Positions 15,329 through 23,698 of a stretch of 42,491 bases of DNA are shown here, piece by piece. The stretch spans positions 1-42,491 of the forward strand of contig NZ_JARBUY010000006.1 in assembly GCF_028882255.1 (NCBI RefSeq), given 5' to 3'. This DNA is from Maribacter polysaccharolyticus. Its GTDB lineage: Bacteria > Bacteroidota > Bacteroidia > Flavobacteriales > Flavobacteriaceae. Every line of letters begins with the position of its first letter. The stretch's first letter is position 1. A program made the position numbers and the translations under genes. The notes beneath the pieces were generated by a model that saw only the letters and a program-made list of their open reading frames with translations, searched no databases and was not told where the DNA came from.

Positions 15329-16681
15329 TTAGCCTATTTCTTTATATAATAAGTCCAATCCCTCCCGAATGATCTTCTGGTGGGGCTGCTTGGAAATGCA
15401 AATGAATTCAGTTAAAGCAAAATCTTCCGGAGCCACTTCATAAAGCCCCAGTTGTTCCATTTCATCAAGATCCTTGATCATGCACGCTTTGAGCAGTTGC
15501 ATTGGAAAAATATCCAATGGGAAAACCTCTTCATATTGCCCGGTTACGACAAATGCACGATGTTCCCCATTCGTATTGGTATTCAGATCGTATTTCTTTT
15601 TGGGGTTCAACCATGAGAAGGTCAAGGCCCTCGTCGTGGAAACCTTATTGAAAACCGGAAGTGCCCATCCGAACATTTCGTAATCATCCCCTTCCGGGAT
15701 AGCGGTCACCGTATTATTGTAAAAACCTAAATGTCCATCAGGCCTACTTTTCGCACCCGTCAGGACATCGCCGTTGATCACCCTGAAATTATCATTGTTC
15801 ACACCACTGGCATATAGGAAAGTAGCTATCTCAGCCCCTATTTTAGTCGTATAATATTTTGGAGCTTTTACTGATGACCCCGCTAAAGCGATTTTACGCT
15901 CCGCATTGAACTTACCGGTCAAGAGCAGCTCTCCGATCACGACCAAATCCTGGGGGGAAACCGTCCATACGACCTCACCTTTATTGATCGGATCCAACTT
16001 ATTTATTTGGGTACCCACCAATCCGGCAGGATGTGGCCCCGAAACCTTATGCAATTCAATGCCGTTCAATCCCGCTAAAGGCGAACTTGAATTGGCACCC
16101 ACGGAAACATGGACTTTTCCCGGAGTCAATTTCCCCAAAGCCGTAATCGCGGCCTGAAGTTCCTTTTCCTTGCCCTGTAACACATAATCACAATCGGCAG
16201 CCAAAGGTGCCGTTGTGTATCCTGAGATAAAAATCGATTTTGGGTTCGTATCCGGATTTGCTATGATATCGTAGGGTCGTTGTTTGATAAACGGCCAACA
16301 ACCCGTTTTTAGCAAATGGGCCTTTACTTCGGCTGAAGTTGCCTTTTCCGTATCAAAACCCCCATGTTCAACAATTGACTGTGTTTTATCGGCAAGTATT
16401 TTCAAGGAAAGTATCTTTCGCCTTGCGCCACGTTTGATTTCCACCAATTCACCACTAACCGGTGAGACGAACAACATGGCCTCATCACTCTTATTGAAAA
16501 ATAATGGTTCCCCAGCCTTTACCTCTGCCCCTTGTTTTACGAGCATTTTAGGTGTTATTCCGTGAAAATCTTCCAGGTTTATGGCGTAAACGTTGCTTAA
16601 AACCGCCTTGGCTGTAGTTTGTTCGGCAGCACCGACCAAGTTAATATTTAAGCCCTTTCGTATTCTGATGTCTTTAGACAT
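15329..16681 (-). CDS. nqrA: Na+-translocating NADH:quinone reductase subunit A
   Basis: This 450-residue cytoplasmic-side subunit is the first gene of the nqr operon and is involved in quinone reduction. The start MSKDIRIRKGLNINLVG and the segments SPVSGELVEIKRGARRK and GPHPAGLVGTQINKLDP are typical of the family. The ending GLDLLYKEIG is complete. It carries no membrane segment, as expected. A -7 promoter element lies 33 nt upstream on the minus strand, so the operon nqrABCDEF is probably driven from there. It is divergent from the T9SS plug gene. Confidence 0.97.
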   Translation of the reverse strand: MSKDIRIRKGLNINLVGAAEQTTAKAVLSNVYAINLEDFHGITPKMLVKQGAEVKAGEPLFFNKSDEAMLFVSPVSGELVEIKRGARRKILSLKILADKTQSIVEHGGFDTEKATSAEVKAHLLKTGCWPFIKQRPYDIIANPDTNPKSIFISGYTTAPLAADCDYVLQGKEKELQAAITALGKLTPGKVHVSVGANSSSPLAGLNGIELHKVSGPHPAGLVGTQINKLDPINKGEVVWTVSPQDLVVIGELLLTGKFNAERKIALAGSSVKAPKYYTTKIGAEIATFLYASGVNNDNFRVINGDVLTGAKSRPDGHLGFYNNTVTAIPEGDDYEMFGWALPVFNKVSTTRALTFSWLNPKKKYDLNTNTNGEHRAFVVTGQYEEVFPLDIFPMQLLKACMIKDLDEMEQLGLYEVAPEDFALTEFICISKQPHQKIIREGLDLLYKEIG

Positions 16682-16714
16682 AAATTGTAGACCTTAGGTT
16701 AACAAAATTTCGGG

Positions 16715-16722
16715 CAAAAATA
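16715..16722 (-). promoter_or_regulatory. -7 element of the nqr operon
   Basis: On the minus strand TATTTTTG (TAnnTTTG) lies 33 nt before the nqrA ATG. The -33 box is not clear. Confidence 0.5.
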
Positions 16723-16832
16723 GTATTTAATGAAACGTAATCATAATTATCTCCTATAAATTTAGGCAATTCATCGATGTTAATTTCCTAGGAACTGTTT
16801 TTGTTTACCTTTACGTATAAATACATGGATTA

Positions 16833-18077
16833 ATGCAACATTTCATTAAACAAACGTTACTTTTATTGTTTACCCCCTTTTTATTCGCCCAAGTACAAGA
16901 AGAAGTGCACCCCCCAGAAAATATCAAATCCATTGTTTTTAAAGGGGAAAATGGCGACCAATTTCCGGTTGTCCAAATCGGGGAATCCATCTATTTGGAG
17001 TTCGATGATCTTTTGGCCAGTGAACAGGATTACTATTACAAAATAATCCATTGCGATTATGACTGGACACCCTCCAGGTTACTGAAATCACAGTACCTTA
17101 AAGGCATAGACAACCAGCGGATCATGGATTATGAAAATAGCTACACGACCCTTCAACCCTATTCCAATTATAAATTAACGCTCCCCAACGACTATGTAGG
17201 CTTTAAGGTCAGCGGTAATTATCTTTTGGAAATTTACAACAGCAGCAATGAATTGCAATTTTCAAGAAGATTCGTGATATACAAAGACTTGGTCCAAGTT
17301 AACGGGGAAGTCAAACGTTCAAGGGATTTTGAATTCCTAAACGAGAAACAAGTGGTCCAATTCAGTATCGATGCCGGCAGTTTCAAATGGATAAACCCCA
17401 AAAAAGAGGTCAAGGTGGCCATTCTCCAAAACTATTACTGGCCAACGGCCTTATACCATATTGCCCCACAATTCACAATGGGCACCGAACTTGTTTACAA
17501 GTACGACCAGGAAACCAGTTTTTATGGCGGCAATGAATTTCTGAATTTTGACACCAAAGACCTCAGGGCCACGAGTTCCGAAATATCCCATATAGAGATT
17601 GCGGACCCCTACCAACATTATCTCTTCAGGGATGCGTTCAGGGCCGGCAAGCAATATACCTATTACCCGGACATCAATGGCGACTATCTGGTACGGGCCC
17701 TACAGGGCGATGATTCATCAAGGGAGGCCGAATATACCCAAGTACATTTCAGCATCCCCTATGAGGCCCCAATAGGTCTAGACCAGGTTTACATCATTGG
17801 AAAGTTCAACAATTACGCCCGGACACCCGAAAATAAAATGACCTACAACAAAAAAAACGGTTTAATGGAGGCAGTCTTAACCATGAAACAAGGGTTTTAC
17901 AACTACAAATATGTCATTGAACGGGAAAACGGGGATGTTGACATGAATACCATATCGGGAAATTTCCATGTAACCGAAAACACCTATTTGATTTTGGTTT
18001 ACTACCGCAATTTCGGGGACCTCTATGACAGTATTATCGGGGTTGGGTCCGCTAACTCGAAAAATATCAGCAATTGA
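16833..18077 (+). CDS. Type IX secretion system plug protein (DUF5103)
   Basis: This 414-residue exported protein has a signal peptide (MQHFIKQTLLLLFTPFLFAQ) and the DUF5103 architecture now named the T9SS plug. In Flavobacterium johnsoniae the plug closes the periplasmic side of the SprA translocon. Family marks are YYYKIIHCDYDWTPS, LKSQYLKGIDNQRI, YENSYTTLQPYSNYKL, VGFKVSGNYLLEI and the later GKFNNYARTPENKMTY and QGFYNYKYV blocks, which resemble carbohydrate-binding-like beta folds. Function is by family, from recall. It heads a run with a DUF3667 gene (22 nt later) and apaG. The upstream region has a degenerate -7 box (TACCTTTA at 16806). Confidence 0.85.
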   Translation: MQHFIKQTLLLLFTPFLFAQVQEEVHPPENIKSIVFKGENGDQFPVVQIGESIYLEFDDLLASEQDYYYKIIHCDYDWTPSRLLKSQYLKGIDNQRIMDYENSYTTLQPYSNYKLTLPNDYVGFKVSGNYLLEIYNSSNELQFSRRFVIYKDLVQVNGEVKRSRDFEFLNEKQVVQFSIDAGSFKWINPKKEVKVAILQNYYWPTALYHIAPQFTMGTELVYKYDQETSFYGGNEFLNFDTKDLRATSSEISHIEIADPYQHYLFRDAFRAGKQYTYYPDINGDYLVRALQGDDSSREAEYTQVHFSIPYEAPIGLDQVYIIGKFNNYARTPENKMTYNKKNGLMEAVLTMKQGFYNYKYVIERENGDVDMNTISGNFHVTENTYLILVYYRNFGDLYDSIIGVGSANSKNISN

Positions 18078-18099
18078 TGTATATTTATCCTATTGAGTG

Positions 18100-19248
18100 A
18101 TGAATATGGCCAACAAACTGATTTCCTTTTCAAAGAAAAGGGACCAACTTAAATATAGGGGAACAAGCTGCAGGAACTGTGGACGTCAGCTAGACCTCAG
18201 CGATAAGTTTTGCCCAAACTGTTCCCAGGCGAACAGCACGAAAAAATTGACGCTGAGGGATTTTTTCGATGAATTCTTTGCCAATATCATTTCATACGAC
18301 TCAAAACTCCTAAAAACCTTATCGGCCTTGTTATGGCGACCGGGAAAGATCACCAAGGATTACGTAAACGGCAAAAGGGTTTCTTACACCAATCCATTCC
18401 GGTTTTTACTGAGTTTGGCGATCATCTATTTCTTGGCCATTAGCTTTAATAGCGATTTTTCAAAATTGGACGAAATTGTCCAAGACAAGGACACTCCCTC
18501 CTTTTCCTCCTTTTTTGGCGACAATGGGACTTTGAATTTGGATCTCGGGGACCACGAAGAACAAAAAGAATTATCCAATGTAATCGATTCCCTAAAACTG
18601 TCGGAAGAAATCCAAAAGATATCGAACCAAATAAAAACCAAGGATTCGATCACACTCAGTCACCCGACCGAAAGTTTCAATGCCTTTGCCGACAGCACAT
18701 TCGGCGCGCGTATTTCAGGCAAGTACAAGGTCATCAGTCTTCTGATCAACAAGCAGGGCTTAAAATCATATGGTACACTACTCGACAAATACAGCATTGA
18801 AGACACCAATGAGAACAAGATTGTTTTTAATTCCGCCAGGAGTGTAAATAAATTTTCAAAACAACCGGGAAGCTTCCTAAACGATCTTATATCAAAACTT
18901 CCTTTTGCCACTTTTTTCTTTCTACCCCTCTTTGCCATCTTCATTTGGCTGGCATACATCAGAAAAAAATACACTTATACCGATCATCTTATCTTTAGTT
19001 TCCATAATCAATCGTTGTTATTTATCTTGCTCATTATTAGTTTTTTGGTAGACTCCGTATTCAAAGTCGACAGTGGTTGGATCTTTATTTCGATTTTTTC
19101 CATATATCTGTTTCGGGCCATGCGGATTTTCTACGGACAAGGAACTCTTAAAACAATAGTTAAATATCTGTTTTTAAACACTATTTTTTTTATTTTAGCA
19201 GGAATTTCGGGTATCCTGCTGTTCACGGGGAGCTTAATAACATATTAG
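18100..19248 (+). CDS. DUF3667 zinc-ribbon membrane protein
   Basis: This 382-residue protein has an N-terminal zinc ribbon with two CxxC pairs (Cys24, 27, 38, 41) and then LRDFFDEFFANIISYDSKLLKTL and LLWRPGKITKDYVNGKR, which mark DUF3667. About five hydrophobic segments follow: one near FRFLLSLAIIYFLAISF and four in the last 120 residues. A polar loop of roughly 150 residues separates them. The function is unknown. ATG at 18100 is preferred to GTG at 18097; an ATG at 18106 is also possible. It sits between the T9SS plug and apaG with gaps of 22 and 6 nt, so it is probably co-transcribed. Confidence 0.85.
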   Translation: MNMANKLISFSKKRDQLKYRGTSCRNCGRQLDLSDKFCPNCSQANSTKKLTLRDFFDEFFANIISYDSKLLKTLSALLWRPGKITKDYVNGKRVSYTNPFRFLLSLAIIYFLAISFNSDFSKLDEIVQDKDTPSFSSFFGDNGTLNLDLGDHEEQKELSNVIDSLKLSEEIQKISNQIKTKDSITLSHPTESFNAFADSTFGARISGKYKVISLLINKQGLKSYGTLLDKYSIEDTNENKIVFNSARSVNKFSKQPGSFLNDLISKLPFATFFFLPLFAIFIWLAYIRKKYTYTDHLIFSFHNQSLLFILLIISFLVDSVFKVDSGWIFISIFSIYLFRAMRIFYGQGTLKTIVKYLFLNTIFFILAGISGILLFTGSLITY

Positions 19249-19254
19249 ATTGGC

Positions 19255-19647
19255 ATGAAGACGATAACACAAGTTACTAAAGGGATAAAAATATCAGTGA
19301 ACACCAGGTTTGAAGGGACTTTCTTCAAAAACTACAAAATGCACTTTGCATTTGGCTATACCATCACGATCGAAAACCTAAGCAAGGATTCGGTGCAACT
19401 TACTTCCCGTCACTGGCAGATATACGATTCATTGAACGAGATTGAATTTTTGGACGGTGAAGGCGTTATTGGCGAGAAACCGATAATTTTGCCCGGAGAA
19501 TCACACACCTACAATTCCGGATGCCTTTTGGCCTCGACCATTGGCGCAATGAAAGGGCATTACAACATGATCAATATCGATTCTTCCGAAGAATTCAGGG
19601 TCTATATCCCTACATTCAAATTCAGCGCTCCTTTTGCTTTGAATTGA
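19255..19647 (+). CDS. apaG: ApaG domain protein
   Basis: This 130-residue protein covers the whole ApaG fold, an immunoglobulin-like beta sandwich. Marks are the N-terminal TKGIKISVNTRFEG, then FAFGYTITIENLS, VQLTSRHWQIYDS, GEGVIGEKPIILPGESHTYN and the ending FKFSAPFALN. ApaG was linked to Co2+ resistance in Salmonella, but its molecular role is not settled. The gene starts 6 nt after the DUF3667 stop. Confidence 0.93.
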   Translation: MKTITQVTKGIKISVNTRFEGTFFKNYKMHFAFGYTITIENLSKDSVQLTSRHWQIYDSLNEIEFLDGEGVIGEKPIILPGESHTYNSGCLLASTIGAMKGHYNMINIDSSEEFRVYIPTFKFSAPFALN

Positions 19648-19693
19648 TTCCCCTTTTACCATATATTTAGTTTTTTATCCATAGCCAATTAAG

Positions 19694-19701
19694 TACCTTT
19701 G
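19694..19701 (+). promoter_or_regulatory. -7 element of pruA
   Basis: TACCTTTG (TAnnTTTG) ends 28 nt before the pruA ATG and follows an AT-rich stretch. A T-rich run, not TTTG, is at the -33 position. Confidence 0.5.
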
Positions 19702-19729
19702 GACTGTTTCACATCTAAAAAATACAACT

Positions 19730-21361
19730 ATGGGTAAAGGTTTTTTTCAGGTACCAACGGCCATCAACGAGCCGATTAAGGGTTATTCTCCCGGTAGCCC
19801 GGAAAGAAAGGAAGTATTGGCACAATACAAAGCATTTTATAACGGGAATGAGGATATCCCGTTTTATATCGGCAACCAGGAGATAAAAACAGGGAATACA
19901 CGACCCATTTCCCCTCCACATGACCACAAGCATATTGTAGGGCAATACCATATCGCCGACAAAGAACACATTACCCAAGCCATTGCCAATGCTTTGGCTT
20001 CCCGTAGCGCTTGGGCAGATCTTACTTGGGAGCAAAGAGCAGCCATTTTCTTAAAAGCCGCCGAATTGATCGCCGGCCCCTATAGGGCCAAAATCAATGC
20101 CGCTACCATGATTGCCCAATCCAAGACCATACACCAGGCAGAGATCGATGCCGCCTGTGAACTTATCGACTTCCTTAGGTTCAACGTGCAATACATGTCG
20201 CAGATCTATGAAGAACAACCCGATTCTGCCGAAGGCATTTGGAACCGGGTAGAATATCGGCCCCTCGAAGGGTTCGTATATGCCATTACCCCCTTCAACT
20301 TTACCGCTATTGCAGGTAATTTGCCGGCCAGTGCGGCCATGATGGGGAATGTCGTTGTTTGGAAACCCAGCGATAGCCAAATATTTTCCGCAAAGGTGAT
20401 TGTAGATGTATTCAAAGAAGCCGGCCTTCCGGATGGGGTGATCAATGTCGTTTACGGTGACCCGGTCATGATCTCCAAAACAGTAATCGACAGTCCCGAT
20501 TTTGCCGGATTGCATTTCACAGGTTCCACCTTTGTATTCAAAGAACTATGGAAACAGATCGGAAACAATATCCATACCTATAAAACCTATCCAAGAATCG
20601 TAGGCGAGACGGGGGGCAAGGATTTTATCTTGGCACACCCCACCGCAAAACCGCAACAAGTGGCCACTGCCATAACCCGAGGTGCTTTTGAATTCCAAGG
20701 TCAAAAATGTAGTGCCGCCTCTAGGGTATATCTTCCCAAATCAACTTCCAAAGAAATCCTGGAATTGGTCAAGGAAGACGTCGCATCGTTCAATAAACCC
20801 GGTTCTCCCGAAGATATGACCAATTTCATCACTGCCGTCATCCATGAAGGGTCCTTTGATAAATTGGCCAAGTATATCGATCAAGCCAAGGAAGATAGTG
20901 AAGCGGAAATTGTCGTGGGCGGCAATTATGACAAATCCAAAGGATACTTTATCGAACCTACGGTAATATTGACTACGGACCCCCATTACACTACCATGGA
21001 AACCGAATTGTTCGGTCCGGTCGTCACCGTTTATGTCTATGACGACAAGGATTGGAAAGCCACACTTCAACTGATAGACAGCACCTCTGAGTACGCCTTG
21101 ACCGGTGCCGTATTGTCTAAAGATCGTTACGCCATTGATGAAGCTACCAAAGCATTGCAAAATTGCGCCGGTAATTTCTACATCAACGACAAACCTACCG
21201 GTGCGGTAGTAGGCCAACAACCTTTTGGCGGTGCACGGGCATCGGGAACCAACGACAAGGCAGGATCGGCACAGAACCTGCTTCGATGGGTGTCTCCAAG
21301 ATTGATCAAGGAAACATTCGTAACCCCCGAAGATTACCGGTATCCGTTTTTAGGACAATAA
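19730..21361 (+). CDS. pruA: L-glutamate gamma-semialdehyde (1-pyrroline-5-carboxylate) dehydrogenase
   Basis: This 543-residue aldehyde dehydrogenase oxidises glutamate semialdehyde to glutamate with NAD+, the second step of proline breakdown. The catalytic Cys327 is in GQKCSAASR and the general-base Glu293 in VGETGGKD. The Rossmann region shows in YAITPFNFTAIAGN and WKPSD, and the end in QPFGGARASGTNDKAGS. This is a stand-alone enzyme of the mitochondrial ALDH4A1-like length, without the proline dehydrogenase domain of PutA; no proline dehydrogenase gene lies in the window. It has its own -7 box upstream and a strong terminator downstream, so it looks monocistronic. Confidence 0.96.
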   Translation: MGKGFFQVPTAINEPIKGYSPGSPERKEVLAQYKAFYNGNEDIPFYIGNQEIKTGNTRPISPPHDHKHIVGQYHIADKEHITQAIANALASRSAWADLTWEQRAAIFLKAAELIAGPYRAKINAATMIAQSKTIHQAEIDAACELIDFLRFNVQYMSQIYEEQPDSAEGIWNRVEYRPLEGFVYAITPFNFTAIAGNLPASAAMMGNVVVWKPSDSQIFSAKVIVDVFKEAGLPDGVINVVYGDPVMISKTVIDSPDFAGLHFTGSTFVFKELWKQIGNNIHTYKTYPRIVGETGGKDFILAHPTAKPQQVATAITRGAFEFQGQKCSAASRVYLPKSTSKEILELVKEDVASFNKPGSPEDMTNFITAVIHEGSFDKLAKYIDQAKEDSEAEIVVGGNYDKSKGYFIEPTVILTTDPHYTTMETELFGPVVTVYVYDDKDWKATLQLIDSTSEYALTGAVLSKDRYAIDEATKALQNCAGNFYINDKPTGAVVGQQPFGGARASGTNDKAGSAQNLLRWVSPRLIKETFVTPEDYRYPFLGQ

Positions 21362-21386
21362 AAAGAGACTACATATCACAATTCAC

Positions 21387-21420
21387 CCCCCTACTCCCTA
21401 AAGCGTAGGGGGATTTTTTT
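21387..21420 (+). terminator. Terminator of pruA
   Basis: CCCCCTAC (21387-21394) pairs with GTAGGGGG (21405-21412) over a 10-nt loop and is followed by a run of seven T. Confidence 0.85.
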
Positions 21421-21701
21421 ATTCCAATTCAGAGCTTTTTGACACTATCCCGAAGACGGATATGGGCTAGGGACTAGTTTTCCGATCTATACCCGGCATT
21501 TGATTTCACCCTTGTTGAACAGACAGAAATCCCATTAGCACAACCCCTGTGCCACACCCCTGAAAACCGCACATAACCCCCTAACCCAAAACACTTTAGA
21601 ATCACATTATTTGGACAAAAGGTAATTTATTTGTAAATTTAACGTTAATTTAATGTAAACTAATTTCACCATACTCAAACATTAATCTTAAAAAAGAAAC
21701 T
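21421..21701. other. Intergenic stretch after the pruA terminator
   Basis: No gene or clear RNA is visible. The centre (about 21540-21590) is rich in C on the plus strand, with CCCCTG occurring twice within some 20 nt. The last 90 nt are AT-rich and lead into a possible 43-codon ORF. No exact TAnnTTTG box is present; TATTTG is at 21628-21633. Confidence 0.4.
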
Positions 21702-21833
21702 ATGAACAGGGAAAACAAGCACACGAACACCTCTGATACCAGCATGTTCTCTTATTTAAACAGAGTGCAGAGGTATATTAAAAAATATGCGGAAAATTGC
21801 CGATATTCTTTCGATTCGATGTTTAAAATTTAA
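21702..21833 (+). CDS. Possible small protein (43 aa), unrecognised
   Basis: The ORF begins MNRENKHTNTSDTSMFSYLN and ends SFDSMFKI. It is basic with many Tyr, Lys and Asn, has one cysteine and no membrane segment. The leader AAAAAAGAAACT before the ATG is the A-rich type seen before real flavobacterial starts. It ends 3 nt before the convergent rsmG stop and no terminator separates them. I do not recognise the family. It could be a real peptide, or a chance frame within a leader or small RNA. Confidence 0.4.
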   Translation: MNRENKHTNTSDTSMFSYLNRVQRYIKKYAENCRYSFDSMFKI

Positions 21834-21836
21834 CGA

Positions 21837-22472
21837 TCAGCCTTTGAATTTCATAGGGAGGTATACGACTTTTTTGGTAGCATAAAAATCCTCGGTAAAA
21901 TAGTCGGACAATTCAAAAATCCGGGCATTCCTATAGTCCTTCAGTTCCTCTGACAGATCCCCTCCTTTAAGGTAAAGAATACCGTTTCGCTCCTCGTGGA
22001 CACTTTCTTTTTTAATACGGCCTTTTACCCAATGTACAAAGGTCGGCATGGCTGCTACGGCCCTACTGACAATAAAATCGAATTGCGAATCCAATTCCTC
22101 GACCCGACAATTGACCGGGGTCACATTCTGTAGTTGCAGCCCCTCAACGACCTCTTCAACCACTTTTATTTTCTTTCCAATCGAATCCACTAAAGTAAAA
22201 CGGGATTCGGGAAAAAGAATGGCCAAGGGTATTCCGGGAAATCCGCCACCCGTACCAACATCCAAAATCAAACTCCCTGGCCTAAAGGTTTGAACTTTGG
22301 CAATACCCAAGGAATGCAGCACATGGCGCAGGTACAATTCCTCGATATCCTTTCGGGAAACTACATTGATCTTAAGGTTCCAATCTTTGTACAACTCCTC
22401 CAATGCCACGAACTGATGTTGTTGGGTATCAGATAAATTGGGAAAATATTTAAATACTATCTCAGCTTTCAT
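21837..22472 (-). CDS. rsmG: 16S rRNA (guanine-N7)-methyltransferase
   Basis: This 211-residue enzyme methylates N7 of G527 in 16S rRNA (E. coli numbering). The SAM loop is in LDVGTGGGFPGIPLAI, followed by FTLVDSIGKKIKVVEE and the family motif FIVSRAVA. The N-terminal part, NVVSRKDIEELYLRHVLHSL, is also characteristic. ATG at 22472 is used; a TTG at 22493 lies inside the promoter box. The gene is divergent from the desaturase gene. Confidence 0.95.
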   Translation of the reverse strand: MKAEIVFKYFPNLSDTQQHQFVALEELYKDWNLKINVVSRKDIEELYLRHVLHSLGIAKVQTFRPGSLILDVGTGGGFPGIPLAILFPESRFTLVDSIGKKIKVVEEVVEGLQLQNVTPVNCRVEELDSQFDFIVSRAVAAMPTFVHWVKGRIKKESVHEERNGILYLKGGDLSEELKDYRNARIFELSDYFTEDFYATKKVVYLPMKFKG

Positions 22473-22490
22473 CCTTATCTTTGTGAGCGG

Positions 22491-22498
22491 CAAAAATA
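22491..22498 (-). promoter_or_regulatory. -7 element of rsmG
   Basis: TATTTTTG on the minus strand ends 18 nt before the rsmG ATG. A TTG at 22517-22515, 16 nt upstream of the box, could act as the -33 part. Confidence 0.5.
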
Positions 22499-22581
22499 GT
22501 ACTTAAAGCATTTCCAATTAAGGAAATGAAAATAATTTACCTATTTTCATTGCCTAAAATTTATGAAAAGCCTATAAAAAT

Positions 22582-23685
22582 ATGGATACAAAAACAGTGC
22601 GATTCTCAAGAAAGGATTCCGCCCAATTTTTTAAAACCCTCAACAAAAGAGTAAACGAATATTTTAAAGAAAACCACAAGAAAAAAACCGGCGATTGGCG
22701 TTTGCATTTTAAGACTTTCATCATGTTCGCCTTGTTCCTCACCCCTTACTTCTTAATATTGACCCTTGGCCTTCCCAATTGGGCAAACCTATTATTGACC
22801 ATTCTTATGGGTATAGGAATGGCCGGAGTTGGCATGAATGTGATGCACGATGGAAACCACGGCTCCTATTCATCGAAAAAATGGATCAATAAGATCATGG
22901 GAGGAAGTATTTATATCCTTGCCGGAAATGTCTATAATTGGCAAGTACAGCACAATGTGTTGCACCATACCTATACCAATATACACGAACATGATGAAGA
23001 TTTGGAAGCGGGGCGCATCCTACGGTTTTCAAAACATGCCGAATGGCGCAAATACCATAGGTTCCAACATTTTTACTCTATCTTCCTATATGGCCTATTG
23101 ACCTTCAATTGGGCCATAACCACGGATTTTCAGCAGATGTACCGTTATATGAAGAGAAAGCTATCCTTTGGAAAACTACCTAATCCGGTAATCAATTGGA
23201 GTACCTTGGTCATCACTAAAGTAATCTATGTGGCCATTTGGATCGTACTACCCATGCTTCTAATGGATATTGCTTGGTGGAAAATATTACTTGGCTTCTT
23301 TATCATGCACTATGTGGCCGGTGTCATCCTTAGTGTGGTTTTCCAGTTGGCACATGTCGTGGATGAGGCAGAAACCCCCTTACCCAATGAAGATGGCACA
23401 ATGAAAAATACCTGGGCCATACACCAATTGTTCACCACCGTGAATTTCGGTACGAAAAACCGTATCGTAAACTGGTTTACCGGCGGACTCAACCATCAAG
23501 TAGAGCACCATATTTTTCCGAACATCAGTCATATACATTACACAAATATTTCAAAAATTGTTAAACAAACGGCCAATGAGTTCAATTTGCCATACAATGA
23601 ATATAAAACTACCAGAAAAGCTATAATTTCGCACTTCAAACATCTAAGGGAATTGGGTAGGAACCCCAATTTGCAAATACAGTAA
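22582..23685 (+). CDS. Membrane fatty acid desaturase (acyl-CoA/acyl-lipid type)
   Basis: This 367-residue integral membrane di-iron enzyme puts a double bond into fatty acyl chains. The three histidine boxes are present: HDGNH at 89-93, HNVLHH at 124-129 and HQVEHH at 305-310, the last with the Gln seen in front-end (delta-5/6 type) desaturases. Two hydrophobic hairpins lie at about 42-85 and 205-255. There is no cytochrome b5 domain, so electrons must come from a separate carrier. The regiospecificity cannot be read from sequence. An aminotransferase gene follows 13 nt later, possibly by chance in one transcript. Confidence 0.9.
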   Translation: MDTKTVRFSRKDSAQFFKTLNKRVNEYFKENHKKKTGDWRLHFKTFIMFALFLTPYFLILTLGLPNWANLLLTILMGIGMAGVGMNVMHDGNHGSYSSKKWINKIMGGSIYILAGNVYNWQVQHNVLHHTYTNIHEHDEDLEAGRILRFSKHAEWRKYHRFQHFYSIFLYGLLTFNWAITTDFQQMYRYMKRKLSFGKLPNPVINWSTLVITKVIYVAIWIVLPMLLMDIAWWKILLGFFIMHYVAGVILSVVFQLAHVVDEAETPLPNEDGTMKNTWAIHQLFTTVNFGTKNRIVNWFTGGLNHQVEHHIFPNISHIHYTNISKIVKQTANEFNLPYNEYKTTRKAIISHFKHLRELGRNPNLQIQ

Positions 23686-23698
23686 ATTTATTCATTAC

